Notes: generated from the letters alone by a model not told the origin. A DNA stretch of 64,000 nucleotides from a candidate division FCPU426 bacterium (GCA_027452205.1 DAIDGV010000011.1:1-64000); one strand, 5' to 3'. Counted from the stretch's first letter, positions 19,986-29,750 are shown. Translations and numbers: made by a program.

Positions 19986-21355
19986 TGAAACGGAACAAGA
20001 ATTTTCAATGGGTCCTTTGGGGATCGATCCTCTTGGCGGTCCAAGCCAACGCGGGTCCGGCCCGGTTGAAGTTATCGCTCAACAAAATGGTCCAGAAGGC
20101 ACTGACGAATTCGCCTAAGTTGGGAGCGGCCCAATTGGCCTATGAATCCGCCAAAAGCGAGGCCAGCGCCATGAACGCAGCGGAATTCCCCCGGTTGGGC
20201 GTGAGCGGTAATTATTTCTATCAGACCTATGTCCCGGCCTTTTCCGTCTCACCCGCGGCTCCCCAGGTGGCTTTTGGCGAGAGCAACAACTGGAGCGCTT
20301 GGGCGACCTTGAACTGGAACTTGTGGGACTTCCGGTCCCAGCATGCCTTGAGCGACAGCGCCTCCGCTCTGTCCGAATCCCAAAAGGAGACTTATGAGGC
20401 GGCTGAACGGCAGTTGCGGCTGGCAGTCCGGCTGGCTTATTTCCAAGTACAGATCAACTTGGAGCAGGTCCGGCTTTTAGCCGACTCGCTTTCCCTGTCC
20501 AAAGCCGAATACGCGGATATTGGACATCAGAACAAATATGGCTCAGCTAGCAAAGTGGACCGCTTGTCCGCCCATCAAGAGGTGCTCAATTACCAAAGAC
20601 AGTTCTGGCAAGCCCAGGCCAATTTGGCCCAATCCCTACGGGACCTTTACGCTCTGGTGGGGATCGCCGAACCGGCGGACCTGAGCTCGCCGGTGGACGC
20701 CCGTATGAAAGACAACCTGCCACCGGAAGTTGAGAATCCCACCGTTTGGTTGACCCTGGATGGGGTGATGGGCTCCCGGGCGGAGCTTGAAAGTGAAGCC
20801 TCGGTGCCGCCGGATGACAGCGTGCCCCAACTCAAGACCTACACATACTTGGCGGATTCGGCCCGCATGGCCGCGGACGCGGTCCATGCCCAGCTTTTCC
20901 CCAAGATCACCCTGGCGGCCCAGGCGGGTTATGAGAACCCAGACGGGCCCATCCTTTCGACGGTGCAACAGAATATCGTGAGCGTTTCGGCCAGTATGCC
21001 GATCTTTGATTGGGGGCAGATCGTCAGCGACTCCGATTCGAAACGCAAGCAATCCGAGGTTTACCTGAAGGACTTGGCCCAGGCCAAATTGGACCTGTGG
21101 AGGGATTGGAACAAGGGGAAAGACAATCTGAGGTCCCTGGAGCATCAGGAAACCCTGAACGAGACCGATGTGAGCGAGACCAGGCAACTGGCCAAGCTGA
21201 CCTATCAAGCCTATAAGGCGGGCGGTACCCGATTCCTGGAAGTCCAGACCGCCAATGTGGAGGCCTTGAACGCCAAGATCCAGGCGGTGGCCAACGACGT
21301 TCAGATCCTGATGCAGTTGGCGGTGTTGTCGTCTTTAGCGGGAAGCAGCAACTAA
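19985..21355 (+). CDS. TolC-family outer-membrane efflux protein
   Basis: 456 aa. A signal peptide (about 1-24, ending QANAG) is followed by two homologous helical repeats typical of outer-membrane efflux channels, with NWNLWDFRSQHALSDS and PIFDWGQIVSDSDSKR as corresponding strands. It would form the trimeric exit duct for the ABC exporter encoded downstream. It lies between the TetR gene and the membrane-fusion gene in one operon. Confidence 0.87.
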   Translation: MKRNKNFQWVLWGSILLAVQANAGPARLKLSLNKMVQKALTNSPKLGAAQLAYESAKSEASAMNAAEFPRLGVSGNYFYQTYVPAFSVSPAAPQVAFGESNNWSAWATLNWNLWDFRSQHALSDSASALSESQKETYEAAERQLRLAVRLAYFQVQINLEQVRLLADSLSLSKAEYADIGHQNKYGSASKVDRLSAHQEVLNYQRQFWQAQANLAQSLRDLYALVGIAEPADLSSPVDARMKDNLPPEVENPTVWLTLDGVMGSRAELESEASVPPDDSVPQLKTYTYLADSARMAADAVHAQLFPKITLAAQAGYENPDGPILSTVQQNIVSVSASMPIFDWGQIVSDSDSKRKQSEVYLKDLAQAKLDLWRDWNKGKDNLRSLEHQETLNETDVSETRQLAKLTYQAYKAGGTRFLEVQTANVEALNAKIQAVANDVQILMQLAVLSSLAGSSN

Positions 21356-21370
21356 CCTAAGGAGCTCGGC

Positions 21371-22102
21371 ATGAAAAAACGACTGAAGTTCATCATTCCC
21401 CTGGCGCTGGTCGCCATCGCGGCGCTGGTCTATTGGCGCATCATCAGCACCAAGTTCGCTTACGCGGGCACCGTGGAAGCCACCGAAGTGGATGTGGCGG
21501 CTCAGGAACCCTCCACCATCCTGACCCGGCCGGTGGACGAGGGGCAGGCGGTGACCCAAGGCCAGGTGATGGCCACCCTGGATGGGACGGATTACAAGAT
21601 CCAGCAAAGCCTGGCCCAGGACGATTACAACCGGGGTGTGAAACTTTTCAAGAGCGGTTCCATGTCCCAAGAAAACTTCAATCACCTACAGTCCCAGAAA
21701 CAACTGGCGGACCTGCATGTGGAATGGTGCACTATCACTGCGCCCATCACGGGCCGGGTGCTGACCAAATACCATGAACCCGGCGAATGGGTGGGACCGG
21801 GCACCAAGCTTTTTACCCTGGGGGACCTGCGGCAGGTCTGGTGCTATTTTTATGTTCCCCAGCCGGTGTTGGTGAAGATCAACTATGGCCAAAAGATCCA
21901 GGCCCGGCTTCCCGAACTGCCCAATCAGGCCTTTCAAGGGACCATCACCCATATCAATGACGAGGCCGAATTCACGCCGAAGAACGTGCAGACCGAACAA
22001 GAACGGACCCGTCTTATTTACGGCGTGAAGATCACCTTTGATAACCCCCAAGGTTTGCTCAAACCGGGCATGACCTTGGAAGCGGACCTGCCGAAAGAAT
22101 AG
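21371..22102 (+). CDS. HlyD-family membrane-fusion protein
   Basis: 243 aa, short for the family. One N-terminal membrane anchor (about 6-22) precedes a biotinyl-lipoyl-like half (AGTVEATEVDVAAQEPS...), a very short hairpin, the second lipoyl half (TITAPITGRVLTKYHEPGEWV) and a beta-barrel region. The reduced coiled coil resembles the YhiI/YbhG group. It links the ABC-2 permeases to the TolC channel. AAGGAG precedes the ATG. Confidence 0.87.
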   Translation: MKKRLKFIIPLALVAIAALVYWRIISTKFAYAGTVEATEVDVAAQEPSTILTRPVDEGQAVTQGQVMATLDGTDYKIQQSLAQDDYNRGVKLFKSGSMSQENFNHLQSQKQLADLHVEWCTITAPITGRVLTKYHEPGEWVGPGTKLFTLGDLRQVWCYFYVPQPVLVKINYGQKIQARLPELPNQAFQGTITHINDEAEFTPKNVQTEQERTRLIYGVKITFDNPQGLLKPGMTLEADLPKE

Positions 22103-22109
22103 AGGCCTT

Positions 22110-22859
22110 ATGGCGCCAGGGATCAGCATCCGGATCGAGGGCATCACCAAATTCATGGGCTCGAACGAGGCCCTGGAGAAGGTGAGTTTTACATTCGAGG
22201 CCGGCCAATTGCACGGCCTGATCGGGCCGGAGGGGTCGGGCAAGACGACCTTGCTGCGCCACATGATCGGTCTTTTGAAGCCCAATGAAGGCCGGGTGGT
22301 CTATCTGGATGACGGGAAAGTTGTGCCTTTTTCGGAAGTGAGGCCCCACATGGCCTATATGCCCCAATTGCAAAGTCTCTATTCGGACCTTTCCATCGGC
22401 GAGCATTTGGATTTCTTCCGCGATCTCTACCAGATCCCCGAAAAGATCTACCGGGAACGGCGTCAAGAACTACTACAAGTCACGAGACTTGAACCTTTCC
22501 AAGACCGGCCCGCGGGCGATCTCTCGGGCGGGATGTACAAAAAACTGGGGCTCATGTGCGCTTTGCTCCAATCACCCAACTTGATGTTGTTGGACGAGCC
22601 CACCACCGGGGTGGACCCCATCAGCCGCCGGGAATTCTGGGAACTGCTCTACCGCCTGCGGGAACAAGGCATCCTCATCATCATTACCACCGCTTATATG
22701 GATGAGGCGGAACGCTGCGACCGGGTGCATTTGCTGGAACACGGCAAGATGCTGGCCAGCGGCGAGCCCCGGGAAGTGATGCGCCAGCAAGGCGTGGCCA
22801 GCTTCGAGGAATTGTTCCTGCGTCACGCGAAAGAAGAGGCCGGCCATGTTGTCCGTTGA
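22110..22859 (+). CDS. ABC exporter ATPase, first half (YbhF-like)
   Basis: 249 aa. Walker A GPEGSGKTTL, Q-loop region, signature LSGGMYKKLG, Walker B LMLLDEPTTGVD and the H-loop position (ITTAYMDEAE, Tyr in place of His). The YbhF proteins of enterobacteria carry two such domains in one chain; here they are separate, overlapping genes. Replacement of the H-loop His suggests this half may be the less active site. It belongs to the TolC-HlyD-ABC operon. Confidence 0.88.
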   Translation: MAPGISIRIEGITKFMGSNEALEKVSFTFEAGQLHGLIGPEGSGKTTLLRHMIGLLKPNEGRVVYLDDGKVVPFSEVRPHMAYMPQLQSLYSDLSIGEHLDFFRDLYQIPEKIYRERRQELLQVTRLEPFQDRPAGDLSGGMYKKLGLMCALLQSPNLMLLDEPTTGVDPISRREFWELLYRLREQGILIIITTAYMDEAERCDRVHLLEHGKMLASGEPREVMRQQGVASFEELFLRHAKEEAGHVVR

Positions 22860-23760
22860 CGTGAAAGACCTCGCGGTCCAATTCGGTGATTTCACCGCAG
22901 TGGACCATATCTCGTTCCAGGTGAACCAAGGCGAGATCTTCGGTTTCCTCGGCGCCAACGGGGCGGGCAAGACCACGACTATCCGGGTCCTTTGCGGACT
23001 CTTGATCCCCACCGGAGGGGAAGTAAGCGTGGCGGGGTTGAACCTGAAGGATGGTTTGGAGCCGGTCAAGACCAAGGTCGGTTATATGTCGCAAAAGTTC
23101 ACGCTTTACCAGGATATGACGGTCACCGAGAACCTGGATTTCACCGCGGCCCTGCACCGGATCCCCTCAGCGGTTTATGAACAACGAAAGAAAGAACTTT
23201 TGGAATTCATCGGTTTCCGGGAAAAGACCAGCCGGTTGGTGCGGGAACTTTCGGGCGGGACCAAACAAGAGGTTTCCCTGGTAGCGGCCTTACTGCACGA
23301 TCCGGATATCGTGTTCCTGGACGAACCGACGGCGGGGGTTTCCCCGGCGGCCCGGGCCCGGTTCTGGTCGCTGATCCGCCAATTGTCCGCCCGGGGTAAA
23401 ACGGTCTTCGTGACCACCCACTATATGGATGAAGCCGAGCAATGCGGCCGTATCGCCCTGATGCGGGACGGGCGGATCATCGCCCTGGACAGCCCGGAAA
23501 ACCTGAAAAAGAAAGCCTTCCCCGAACCGCTTTTCGAACTGACCCCGCTGGGGCCCTCGAGAACCTGGCTGGGCGAGCTGCATGCGCAGGAAATGGTCCT
23601 GGATGTGAATCCCTATGGCATGCGTTACCACGTCGTAGTGAAGAACGCCGAGGATTTTAAAAAGATCGTGGGGCGATGGTCCTCGGATTTTGAAAGCCGT
23701 CCTATCGCCCCTTCTTTGGAGGATGTGTTCATTCACTTGGTGGAAGGGAGGACCCCGTGA
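22846..23760 (+). CDS. ABC exporter ATPase, second half
   Basis: 304 aa, overlapping the previous gene by 14 bp. It has Walker A GANGAGKTTT, signature LSGGTKQEVS, Walker B IVFLDEPTAGVSP and H-loop VTTHYMDEAE with His intact. A C-terminal extension of about 70 residues follows. Together with the upstream ATPase it would form a heterodimeric motor with one canonical and one altered H-loop. Its stop overlaps the next permease start. Confidence 0.9.
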   Translation: MLSVDVKDLAVQFGDFTAVDHISFQVNQGEIFGFLGANGAGKTTTIRVLCGLLIPTGGEVSVAGLNLKDGLEPVKTKVGYMSQKFTLYQDMTVTENLDFTAALHRIPSAVYEQRKKELLEFIGFREKTSRLVRELSGGTKQEVSLVAALLHDPDIVFLDEPTAGVSPAARARFWSLIRQLSARGKTVFVTTHYMDEAEQCGRIALMRDGRIIALDSPENLKKKAFPEPLFELTPLGPSRTWLGELHAQEMVLDVNPYGMRYHVVVKNAEDFKKIVGRWSSDFESRPIAPSLEDVFIHLVEGRTP

Positions 23761-24881
23761 ACGGTTCCTTCTTTCAATTTGTCCGCGCCTTTTCCATCGC
23801 CCGCAAGGAAGTGCGCCATATCCTGCGGGACCCTTTTACCTTGGGATTGGCGCTGGGATTGCCATTATTGATGGTGCTTTTCTTCGGTTACGCCATGGAT
23901 TTCAACGTTCACGATATCAACCTGACGGTCTATGACCAGGACCACAGCCGATCTTCCCGGGAATTGGCCGAGGTGTTCCAGTCCTCGGGTTACTTTCATT
24001 TGAATTACCGGTCTTTGAACGGAAAACCCGCGGAGACATTGGATTCCCAACAGGCCAAGGCGGCCCTTTTCATCGAACCCAAGTTCGAGGAGAACCTTTC
24101 CCGCCTCGGAACCTCCAGCGCCCAAGTGCTTATCGACGGGTCGGACAACTCCACTGCCGGGGTCATTGGCGGTTACCTTTCGGGTATCCAGACCGCGGCC
24201 ATCGGCCGTATCACGGGCAAGACCCTGGTCCAACCGGTGAGCGTGGATACCCGGTACCTCTATAACGGGGAGCTGAATAGCCGCTGGTTCACGGTGCCCG
24301 GCCTGTCGGTGGTGGTCTTGGCCATTTTGGGCATCATGTTGACCGCCATCACGGTGGCACGGGAATGGGAAAGGGGTTCCATGGAACTGCTGCTTTCGAC
24401 CCCGGTGTCCCCTCTGGAGATCATCATCGGCAAGCTGGCTCCTTATCTGGTCATGGGGCTTGTGGCCCAGGTCATCATTTATGTGGCCGCTCGTGTACTT
24501 TTTGGCGTGCCCTTCGAGGGTAGTCACTTGTTGCTTTTCGTGGGCACCGTCTTGTTCCTGGCGGCTTGCATGGCCCAAGGTCTCCTGATCTCGGTCACGA
24601 CCCGCCACCAGATCGCCGCCATCCAGTTCTCCCAAATGATGGGGCAGCTTCCCTCGCTGATGTTGTCAGGTTTCATCTTTCCCATCGAGAGCATGCCGGT
24701 ATTCTTTCAATACTTCACCATGATCTTTCCGGCGAGATGGTTCATGGTGGTGGTAAGGGGGGTCTTTTTGCGGGGAGCGGGGCTTACCGAGCTGGCGGGC
24801 CCGCTTTTCGTGCTTTTGTTGATGGATATCTTCTTCATCACCATGGCGGTGAGGCGCTTTAAACGGGATGTGGAGCCATGA
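23757..24881 (+). CDS. ABC-2 type permease A1 (YbhS-like)
   Basis: 374 aa. One N-terminal helix (LGLALGLPLLMVLFFGYAM), a large periplasmic domain (about 45-165), then five C-terminal helices; this is the ABC-2/YhhJ layout. REWERGSMELLLSTP is the conserved cytoplasmic coupling segment. It starts 4 bp inside the ATPase stop codon. Its closest relative in the window is the permease at 26777. Confidence 0.88.
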   Translation: MNGSFFQFVRAFSIARKEVRHILRDPFTLGLALGLPLLMVLFFGYAMDFNVHDINLTVYDQDHSRSSRELAEVFQSSGYFHLNYRSLNGKPAETLDSQQAKAALFIEPKFEENLSRLGTSSAQVLIDGSDNSTAGVIGGYLSGIQTAAIGRITGKTLVQPVSVDTRYLYNGELNSRWFTVPGLSVVVLAILGIMLTAITVAREWERGSMELLLSTPVSPLEIIIGKLAPYLVMGLVAQVIIYVAARVLFGVPFEGSHLLLFVGTVLFLAACMAQGLLISVTTRHQIAAIQFSQMMGQLPSLMLSGFIFPIESMPVFFQYFTMIFPARWFMVVVRGVFLRGAGLTELAGPLFVLLLMDIFFITMAVRRFKRDVEP

Positions 24882-25993
24882 TGAAACTCAAGATCAGCCC
24901 CATCATGATGGGGTTCATCAAAAAGGAATTGGTCCAGACCCTGCGGGATCCGCGCATGCGTATCCTTTTGTTCGTGGCGCCGGTCATCCAATTGGTCCTT
25001 TTCGGGTTGGCGATCAATACGGATATCAAGAACATCAAGCTGGCGGTGGTCTATAAGCCCAATGACGTGATCTGCCGGAAGATCGAGGACCATTGTTACG
25101 GTTCCGGATGGTTCATTCGGGCCCCCCAGCCCGACGGGGACGCCACCGCGCTCATCCGCTCCGGCAAGGCCGACGCGGTATTACTGGCCCCTGAAGGCGG
25201 ATTGACCCGGGCCCTGGAAAGGGGAGGGGGTCACCTGCAACTGCTCATTGATTCGGAAAATATCGTGAAGGCCCAAAGTGCCGAAGGCTATGTACAAGCC
25301 ATCGTGAGCCAAACGGTGGCGGAACAGACCCGCGTGACCGCCCCGCCTCCGCCGATCCAATTCGTGACCCGGTATCTTTATAACCCTGAACTGGAGTCAT
25401 CCTTTTATATGGTGCCGGGCGTCCTTTGCATGATCCTCCTCATTTCCACCATGGTCCTGACCAGTTCCTCCATCGCCCGGGAAAAGGAGTTGGGCACCTT
25501 TGAATCGCTCATCGCCTCGCCGGCCAGTTCCCGGGAGATCCTCTTGGGTAAGACGGTACCTTATGTCATCCTTGGCATGGTCGAGATGCTGCTGGTATTA
25601 GGGGTAGCGGTCTTCGGTTTTCATGTGCCCATGCGCGGGCCGTTATGGATGCTCATCCTGGCGGCAATGGCTTTCGTCATCAATACGGTCAGTATGGGGG
25701 TGTTGCTCTCAAGCTTCGTGCAGAACCAGCAACAATCCGCCATGTTCGGGTTCCTGTTCATCTTCCCGGCGATCCAACTTTCGGGCCTGACCTATCCCAT
25801 CGAGAACATGCCCTGGGTGTTGAAACCCTTCGCTTATGTGGATCCGGTCCAGTTCTTCGTGGCCTTGCTCCGCAACATCATGCTCAAGGGTGGCGATCCT
25901 TTCCTGGTCTCTCAATATATCGGAGCCCTGCTGCTGACCGGTGTCTTCGCCATTTGGGTGGCCTCCCACCGGTTCCGTCAAACATTGAATTAG
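24878..25993 (+). CDS. ABC-2 type permease B1 (YbhR-like)
   Basis: 371 aa with the same layout: an N-terminal helix, a periplasmic domain and five C-terminal helices. The coupling segment is REKELGTFESLIASP. ATGA overlap with permease A1 shows coupled translation, so A1/B1 form the heterodimeric channel. It matches the permease at 27958 closely (YNPEL...FYMVPGV against YNPQL...FFMVPGV). Confidence 0.88.
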   Translation: MMKLKISPIMMGFIKKELVQTLRDPRMRILLFVAPVIQLVLFGLAINTDIKNIKLAVVYKPNDVICRKIEDHCYGSGWFIRAPQPDGDATALIRSGKADAVLLAPEGGLTRALERGGGHLQLLIDSENIVKAQSAEGYVQAIVSQTVAEQTRVTAPPPPIQFVTRYLYNPELESSFYMVPGVLCMILLISTMVLTSSSIAREKELGTFESLIASPASSREILLGKTVPYVILGMVEMLLVLGVAVFGFHVPMRGPLWMLILAAMAFVINTVSMGVLLSSFVQNQQQSAMFGFLFIFPAIQLSGLTYPIENMPWVLKPFAYVDPVQFFVALLRNIMLKGGDPFLVSQYIGALLLTGVFAIWVASHRFRQTLN

Positions 25994-26001
25994 GAGAAGG
26001 A

Positions 26002-26700
26002 ATGATCCGTTGGTCCTGCCTTGTTATTTTGCTCTCGGTCGATATCGCGCGGGCCGGCATATTGGGACCCCAAGATCCCCTGGCTCCAGGCCCCATGGCC
26101 TTTGATGAGACTTTCTTGTCCCGAACCGTTGAAGTGCTGGAGCCCCGGGCGAACACAGTGAACGGTCATTTCGAGGATTGTTATGCCCTGGGCAGGGCCT
26201 GCCTTTATCTTTCCCGGTGCCAAGACCTGGATCACCGACGGGATGAGGCCAAACGAACGGTGGAAGAAGGGGTGCAAAGCGCCCAAAAGGCCGTCTTGTT
26301 AGATCCCCGATCGGCGAGGGCCCATAGCTTACTGGCCCTTTTATATGTGACCCAAATCGGGTTGAACGACTTTTTCGCGGCCATGAGCTTGGGCCCCAAA
26401 GCCGGCGAGGAGAATAAAAAGGCGCAAGCGTTGGACGCGAAGGACGCCCAAACCCAACTGGCATTGGCGACCCAATATGTGATGGCCCCGCCGATCGGCG
26501 GCGGGAATGTAAAAAAGGGGATCCAAGTCCTTCAAATTGTCACCGGCCTGGAGCCGGACTGGGACGAGCCCTATTACTGGCTGGCCAAGGCTTACCGCAA
26601 AGAGAACGATCGGGTGAATTTTAAAGAGGCCCTTCAAAAAGCGTTGTCGATCGATCCGGACAACCGTTCGGCTCGAAGGGAATGGGAGGATTGGCCCTGA
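26002..26700 (+). CDS. Exported TPR-like repeat protein
   Basis: 232 aa. A signal peptide (about 1-19, CLVILLSVDIARAG) is followed by helical repeats; the last (EPYYWLAKAYRKENDRVNFKEALQKALSIDPDNRSA) is a clear TPR. It is placed between two permease pairs with TAGGAGAAGG before the ATG at 26002. It is probably a periplasmic scaffold or assembly factor for the exporter, by context only. Its C-terminal part lines up with bacterial TRAP-T-associated TPR proteins, but no firm family is claimed. Confidence 0.7.
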   Translation: MIRWSCLVILLSVDIARAGILGPQDPLAPGPMAFDETFLSRTVEVLEPRANTVNGHFEDCYALGRACLYLSRCQDLDHRRDEAKRTVEEGVQSAQKAVLLDPRSARAHSLLALLYVTQIGLNDFFAAMSLGPKAGEENKKAQALDAKDAQTQLALATQYVMAPPIGGGNVKKGIQVLQIVTGLEPDWDEPYYWLAKAYRKENDRVNFKEALQKALSIDPDNRSARREWEDWP

Positions 26701-26714
26701 ACGGCGTCCTTTAT

Positions 26715-26757
26715 TATGACCCTCATCATGGCCGGATCCCTTGAGGACGCCTAAAGT
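26715..26757 (+). promoter_or_regulatory. Palindrome and -10 before second permease pair
   Basis: TATGA-CCCTCA-TCATG (26715-26730) matches 9/10 of the recurrent site. TAAAGT at 26752-26757 (4/6 of -10) starts exactly 29.5 bp from its centre. This would uncouple the second permease pair from TetR control. Confidence 0.6.
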
Positions 26758-26776
26758 CCCATAGAGGGCGACCTTT

Positions 26777-27961
26777 ATGGGACCGAATGACCCAATTGTT
26801 CTTGAAAAGCCGATCGTCGTGTCCGAGGGCCGGTTCGAATTGAACGGCGGCCGTATCCTTTCCATGGCCCGGAAGGAAACGCGGCATATCCTCCGGGATC
26901 CCTATACCTTGACCCTGGCGATCTTCCTGCCGATCTTTTTAGTGGTCTATTTCGGGCTCGCCATCGATTTCAATATCCGTAACCTCAGCTTGGCCGTTTA
27001 TGACCGTGACCACAGCCGGGCTTCCCGGCAGTTGGTGGATATTTTCGGCAGTTCCGGTTTTTTCCGGATCGAAAAGGGGCAGAGCCCTTCCAATGTGACG
27101 GAAAGCCTGGAATCCGAGTCCGCCAAGGCGGTCCTTTTGATCGAACCACACTTCGCCCGGGACCTGGGTTCCGGAAAGACGGCACGGGCCCAGGTCCTGT
27201 TGGACGGGGCGGACAATTCCACTGTCGGTACCCTTCTGGGTTATTTGGATGGGATCCAACAGTTGGCATCACGGCGATATTTGTCCCCTAAAGGGGAAAG
27301 ATCGCGGGTCCCCGCCGTTCGGCTGGCCTCGCGCTATCTTTTTAATCCCCAATTGAGCACGCCTTGGTTCATCGTTCCCGGTCTCTCGGTGGTGGTGCTT
27401 GCTGTCCTCTTCACGTTGTTGACGGCCCTGACAGTCGCGCGGGAATGGGAGAACGGATCCATGGAAGTGCTTTTGGCCACTCCGATCCGTCCCCTGGAGA
27501 TCATTTTTGGGAAATTGGTCCCCTATATGGTCATGGGCCTTTTGGTCCAAGCGGCCATCTATCTGGTGGCCCGGCTGGGATTCGGAATCCCCTTCATGGG
27601 CAGCCATCTTTTGTTCCTGGCGGGGAGCCTGCTTTTCATCACAGCCTGTCTGGCGCAAGGTATGTGGATCTCGGTGGCGATCCGGCAGCAGCGGGTCGCC
27701 ATGCAACTGGCCATGATCACGTCCCAACTGCCGGCTTTCTTGCTGTCAGGGTTCATCTTTCCCGTGGAGAACATGCCGCGATTCTTCCAATGGGTCTCAG
27801 CGGTCCTTCCGGCCCGATGGTTCATGACCCTCATCCGGGAAGAGTTCCTAATGGGAACGCCCTGGATGGACCAAATGGGCCCTTTCGCGGCCCTGATGGG
27901 GTTGGACTTCCTTCTCCTGCTCATGGCCTGGAAGAGCTTTAAAAAGGACCTGGAGCCATGA
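26777..27961 (+). CDS. ABC-2 type permease A2
   Basis: 394 aa. It is closely related to permease A1, with the same ARKETRHILRDP opening, DRDHSRASRQL periplasmic segment and REWENGSMEVLLATP coupling helix. It carries a 27-residue N-terminal extension before the first helix. No ATPase gene accompanies this pair, so it presumably uses the ATPases at 22110-23760 or others elsewhere. Confidence 0.87.
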   Translation: MGPNDPIVLEKPIVVSEGRFELNGGRILSMARKETRHILRDPYTLTLAIFLPIFLVVYFGLAIDFNIRNLSLAVYDRDHSRASRQLVDIFGSSGFFRIEKGQSPSNVTESLESESAKAVLLIEPHFARDLGSGKTARAQVLLDGADNSTVGTLLGYLDGIQQLASRRYLSPKGERSRVPAVRLASRYLFNPQLSTPWFIVPGLSVVVLAVLFTLLTALTVAREWENGSMEVLLATPIRPLEIIFGKLVPYMVMGLLVQAAIYLVARLGFGIPFMGSHLLFLAGSLLFITACLAQGMWISVAIRQQRVAMQLAMITSQLPAFLLSGFIFPVENMPRFFQWVSAVLPARWFMTLIREEFLMGTPWMDQMGPFAALMGLDFLLLLMAWKSFKKDLEP

Positions 27962-29064
27962 AGGCGAATCCCATTCTTTTGGGTTTTGTCCGCAAGGAGA
28001 TCGTTCAAACCCTGCGGGACAAAAGGTCTTGGTTCGTCCTTTTCTTGGCCCCGGTGCTTCAACTTATCCTTTTCGGCATGGCGGTCAACACGGAGATGAA
28101 AGACATCAAACTGGGAGCGGTTTACGCTCCGGGCGACGTCTTTTGCCGAAGGGTGGTGGAACGTTTCTACTCTTCCCAATGGTTCGTCCCAGCGGACGGG
28201 AAAGGAACGGATCCCTTTGATTGGATCCGGTCGGGCCGGGCGGACGCGGTGATCGTCGCCCCGCCGGGCGGATTGACCCAGGCCGTCGGCCGGGACCGGG
28301 GAAAGCTGCAACTCCTCATCAACGGCAGCAATGTCCTCAAATGCCAAAGTATCGAGAACTACGCCACGGCCATACTGGCCCAAGCGGCGGCCCAAGAAAA
28401 GATCCGGCCCCGACCGCAGCCGGTGTTGGAATTGAGCACCCGGGTCCTTTACAACCCCCAGTTGGATTCCGCGTTTTTTATGGTGCCGGGCGTGGTCTGT
28501 AACATCCTGGGGATCCTCACGATCGTTTTGACCAGCGCGGGATTGACCCGGGAAAAGGAGGAGGGGACCTTTGAGACCCTGATCGCCTCGCCGGCCAGGC
28601 CTTGGGAGATCCTTTTGGGAAAGAGCGTTCCATATGTGCTCCTGGCGATGTTGGATGGCCCGGCGGTCCTGGCAACCTCCCTTTTGGTCTTCCAAGTCCC
28701 CATGCGGGGGTCCTATCTGGAGTTAATGGTCTCGGGTTTCGCCTTCGTGGTGACCAATGTGGCCATCGGCGTCCTTATTTCAACCATCGCCAAGAACCAA
28801 CAACAAGCGGTATTAGCGGGATTTCTTTTTTTATTTCCGGCCATCACGCTCTCGGGACTGGGTTTTCCGGTTGAGAACATGCCGTTGATCCTGCGGGTGG
28901 CCGCTTACCTCAACCCTTTCAAGTACTTCGTGGACCTGCTCCGGAACATCATGCTCAAAGGAGGGGACTTCGGACTCTTTACCACCGATACGCTGATCCT
29001 TTTTCTCTTGGGAACGGCGGCCGTCCTTTTTACCTTCGCCCGCTTCCGGCGGACCTTGAACTGA
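27958..29064 (+). CDS. ABC-2 type permease B2
   Basis: 368 aa, the partner of A2 by ATGA overlap and a paralogue of B1. It shows KEIVQTLRDKRSW at the N-terminus, a periplasmic domain and REKEEGTFETLIASP before the C-terminal helices. A1/B1 and A2/B2 keep the same order and overlap, so the pair arose by duplication of the whole unit. Confidence 0.87.
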   Translation: MKANPILLGFVRKEIVQTLRDKRSWFVLFLAPVLQLILFGMAVNTEMKDIKLGAVYAPGDVFCRRVVERFYSSQWFVPADGKGTDPFDWIRSGRADAVIVAPPGGLTQAVGRDRGKLQLLINGSNVLKCQSIENYATAILAQAAAQEKIRPRPQPVLELSTRVLYNPQLDSAFFMVPGVVCNILGILTIVLTSAGLTREKEEGTFETLIASPARPWEILLGKSVPYVLLAMLDGPAVLATSLLVFQVPMRGSYLELMVSGFAFVVTNVAIGVLISTIAKNQQQAVLAGFLFLFPAITLSGLGFPVENMPLILRVAAYLNPFKYFVDLLRNIMLKGGDFGLFTTDTLILFLLGTAAVLFTFARFRRTLN

Positions 29065-29073
29065 GGAACGATC

Positions 29074-29661
29074 ATGGGACGGAAGACGCTCATCCTGTTG
29101 GTGAACATCCTTCCCGGGGCCTATTTGGTTTCGCTTTGGTTCTCGGGACAAGATCTTTATGATCCCCGGCCCTGGGTGAATCTGCCCATTCGTTTTTATC
29201 TCATGGATCTCTGCCCGGTATTGTGGACCCTTCAAATTTTTGGTGTTCCCGCCAGAGGTTTCTTCCAGAAGCTCTTCCGTCAGGGCGTCCGGCGCTCGGC
29301 CCTGTTGGCGGCTCCGGTCTTGGCGCTAGTCCTGTTCCTTGTGGAATCCTTACGGGCGGTGAGGGACCCGGCGACGGCCCAAGCGGTCACTTTGACCAAT
29401 GTGTTGTGGATGGAAGGCGCGGCGGTATGGACCGTTTTCTTGTTGCTGGCTTCCGCTCGATCACGGCCCGGTCTTTCAACCGCCGCGCGATGGAGTTCCT
29501 TCGGTTCCTTCATTGTTCTTTTAGCCGGCGGGGCCGTTTATTTTTTTGATACTGGATGCGACATCAGCCGTTTGCTCGTTTTGATAGGGATCGCGGCTTG
29601 GTCGATCCAGAAAGTCATCGACTTTTTGGCGGTCCGAAACTCAAGATTCTCCGTTTATTAG
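29074..29661 (+). CDS. Hypothetical five-helix membrane protein
   Basis: 195 aa with about five hydrophobic helices and a short Arg-rich loop; not recognised. The start at 29074 follows GAGGAACG and lies 9 nt after permease B2, so it probably ends that operon. Nothing in it points to a catalytic role. Confidence 0.6.
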   Translation: MGRKTLILLVNILPGAYLVSLWFSGQDLYDPRPWVNLPIRFYLMDLCPVLWTLQIFGVPARGFFQKLFRQGVRRSALLAAPVLALVLFLVESLRAVRDPATAQAVTLTNVLWMEGAAVWTVFLLLASARSRPGLSTAARWSSFGSFIVLLAGGAVYFFDTGCDISRLLVLIGIAAWSIQKVIDFLAVRNSRFSVY

Positions 29662-29681
29662 TCAATCGTTCAGGGCAAAGG

Positions 29682-29725
29682 CATGATGGCGAGCATATTG
29701 AGAACCTCTTCGGGTGGATTAGGAT
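29682..29725 (+). promoter_or_regulatory. Weak palindrome and -10 before amrS
   Basis: CATGA-TGGCGA-GCATA (29682-29697) matches 8/10 of the recurrent motif. TAGGAT at 29720-29725 (4/6) starts 30.5 bp from its centre. This is listed because the layout repeats; alone it would not be convincing. Confidence 0.3.
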
Positions 29726-29750
29726 TAAGAAGAAAGAAGAGGAGGCGACC

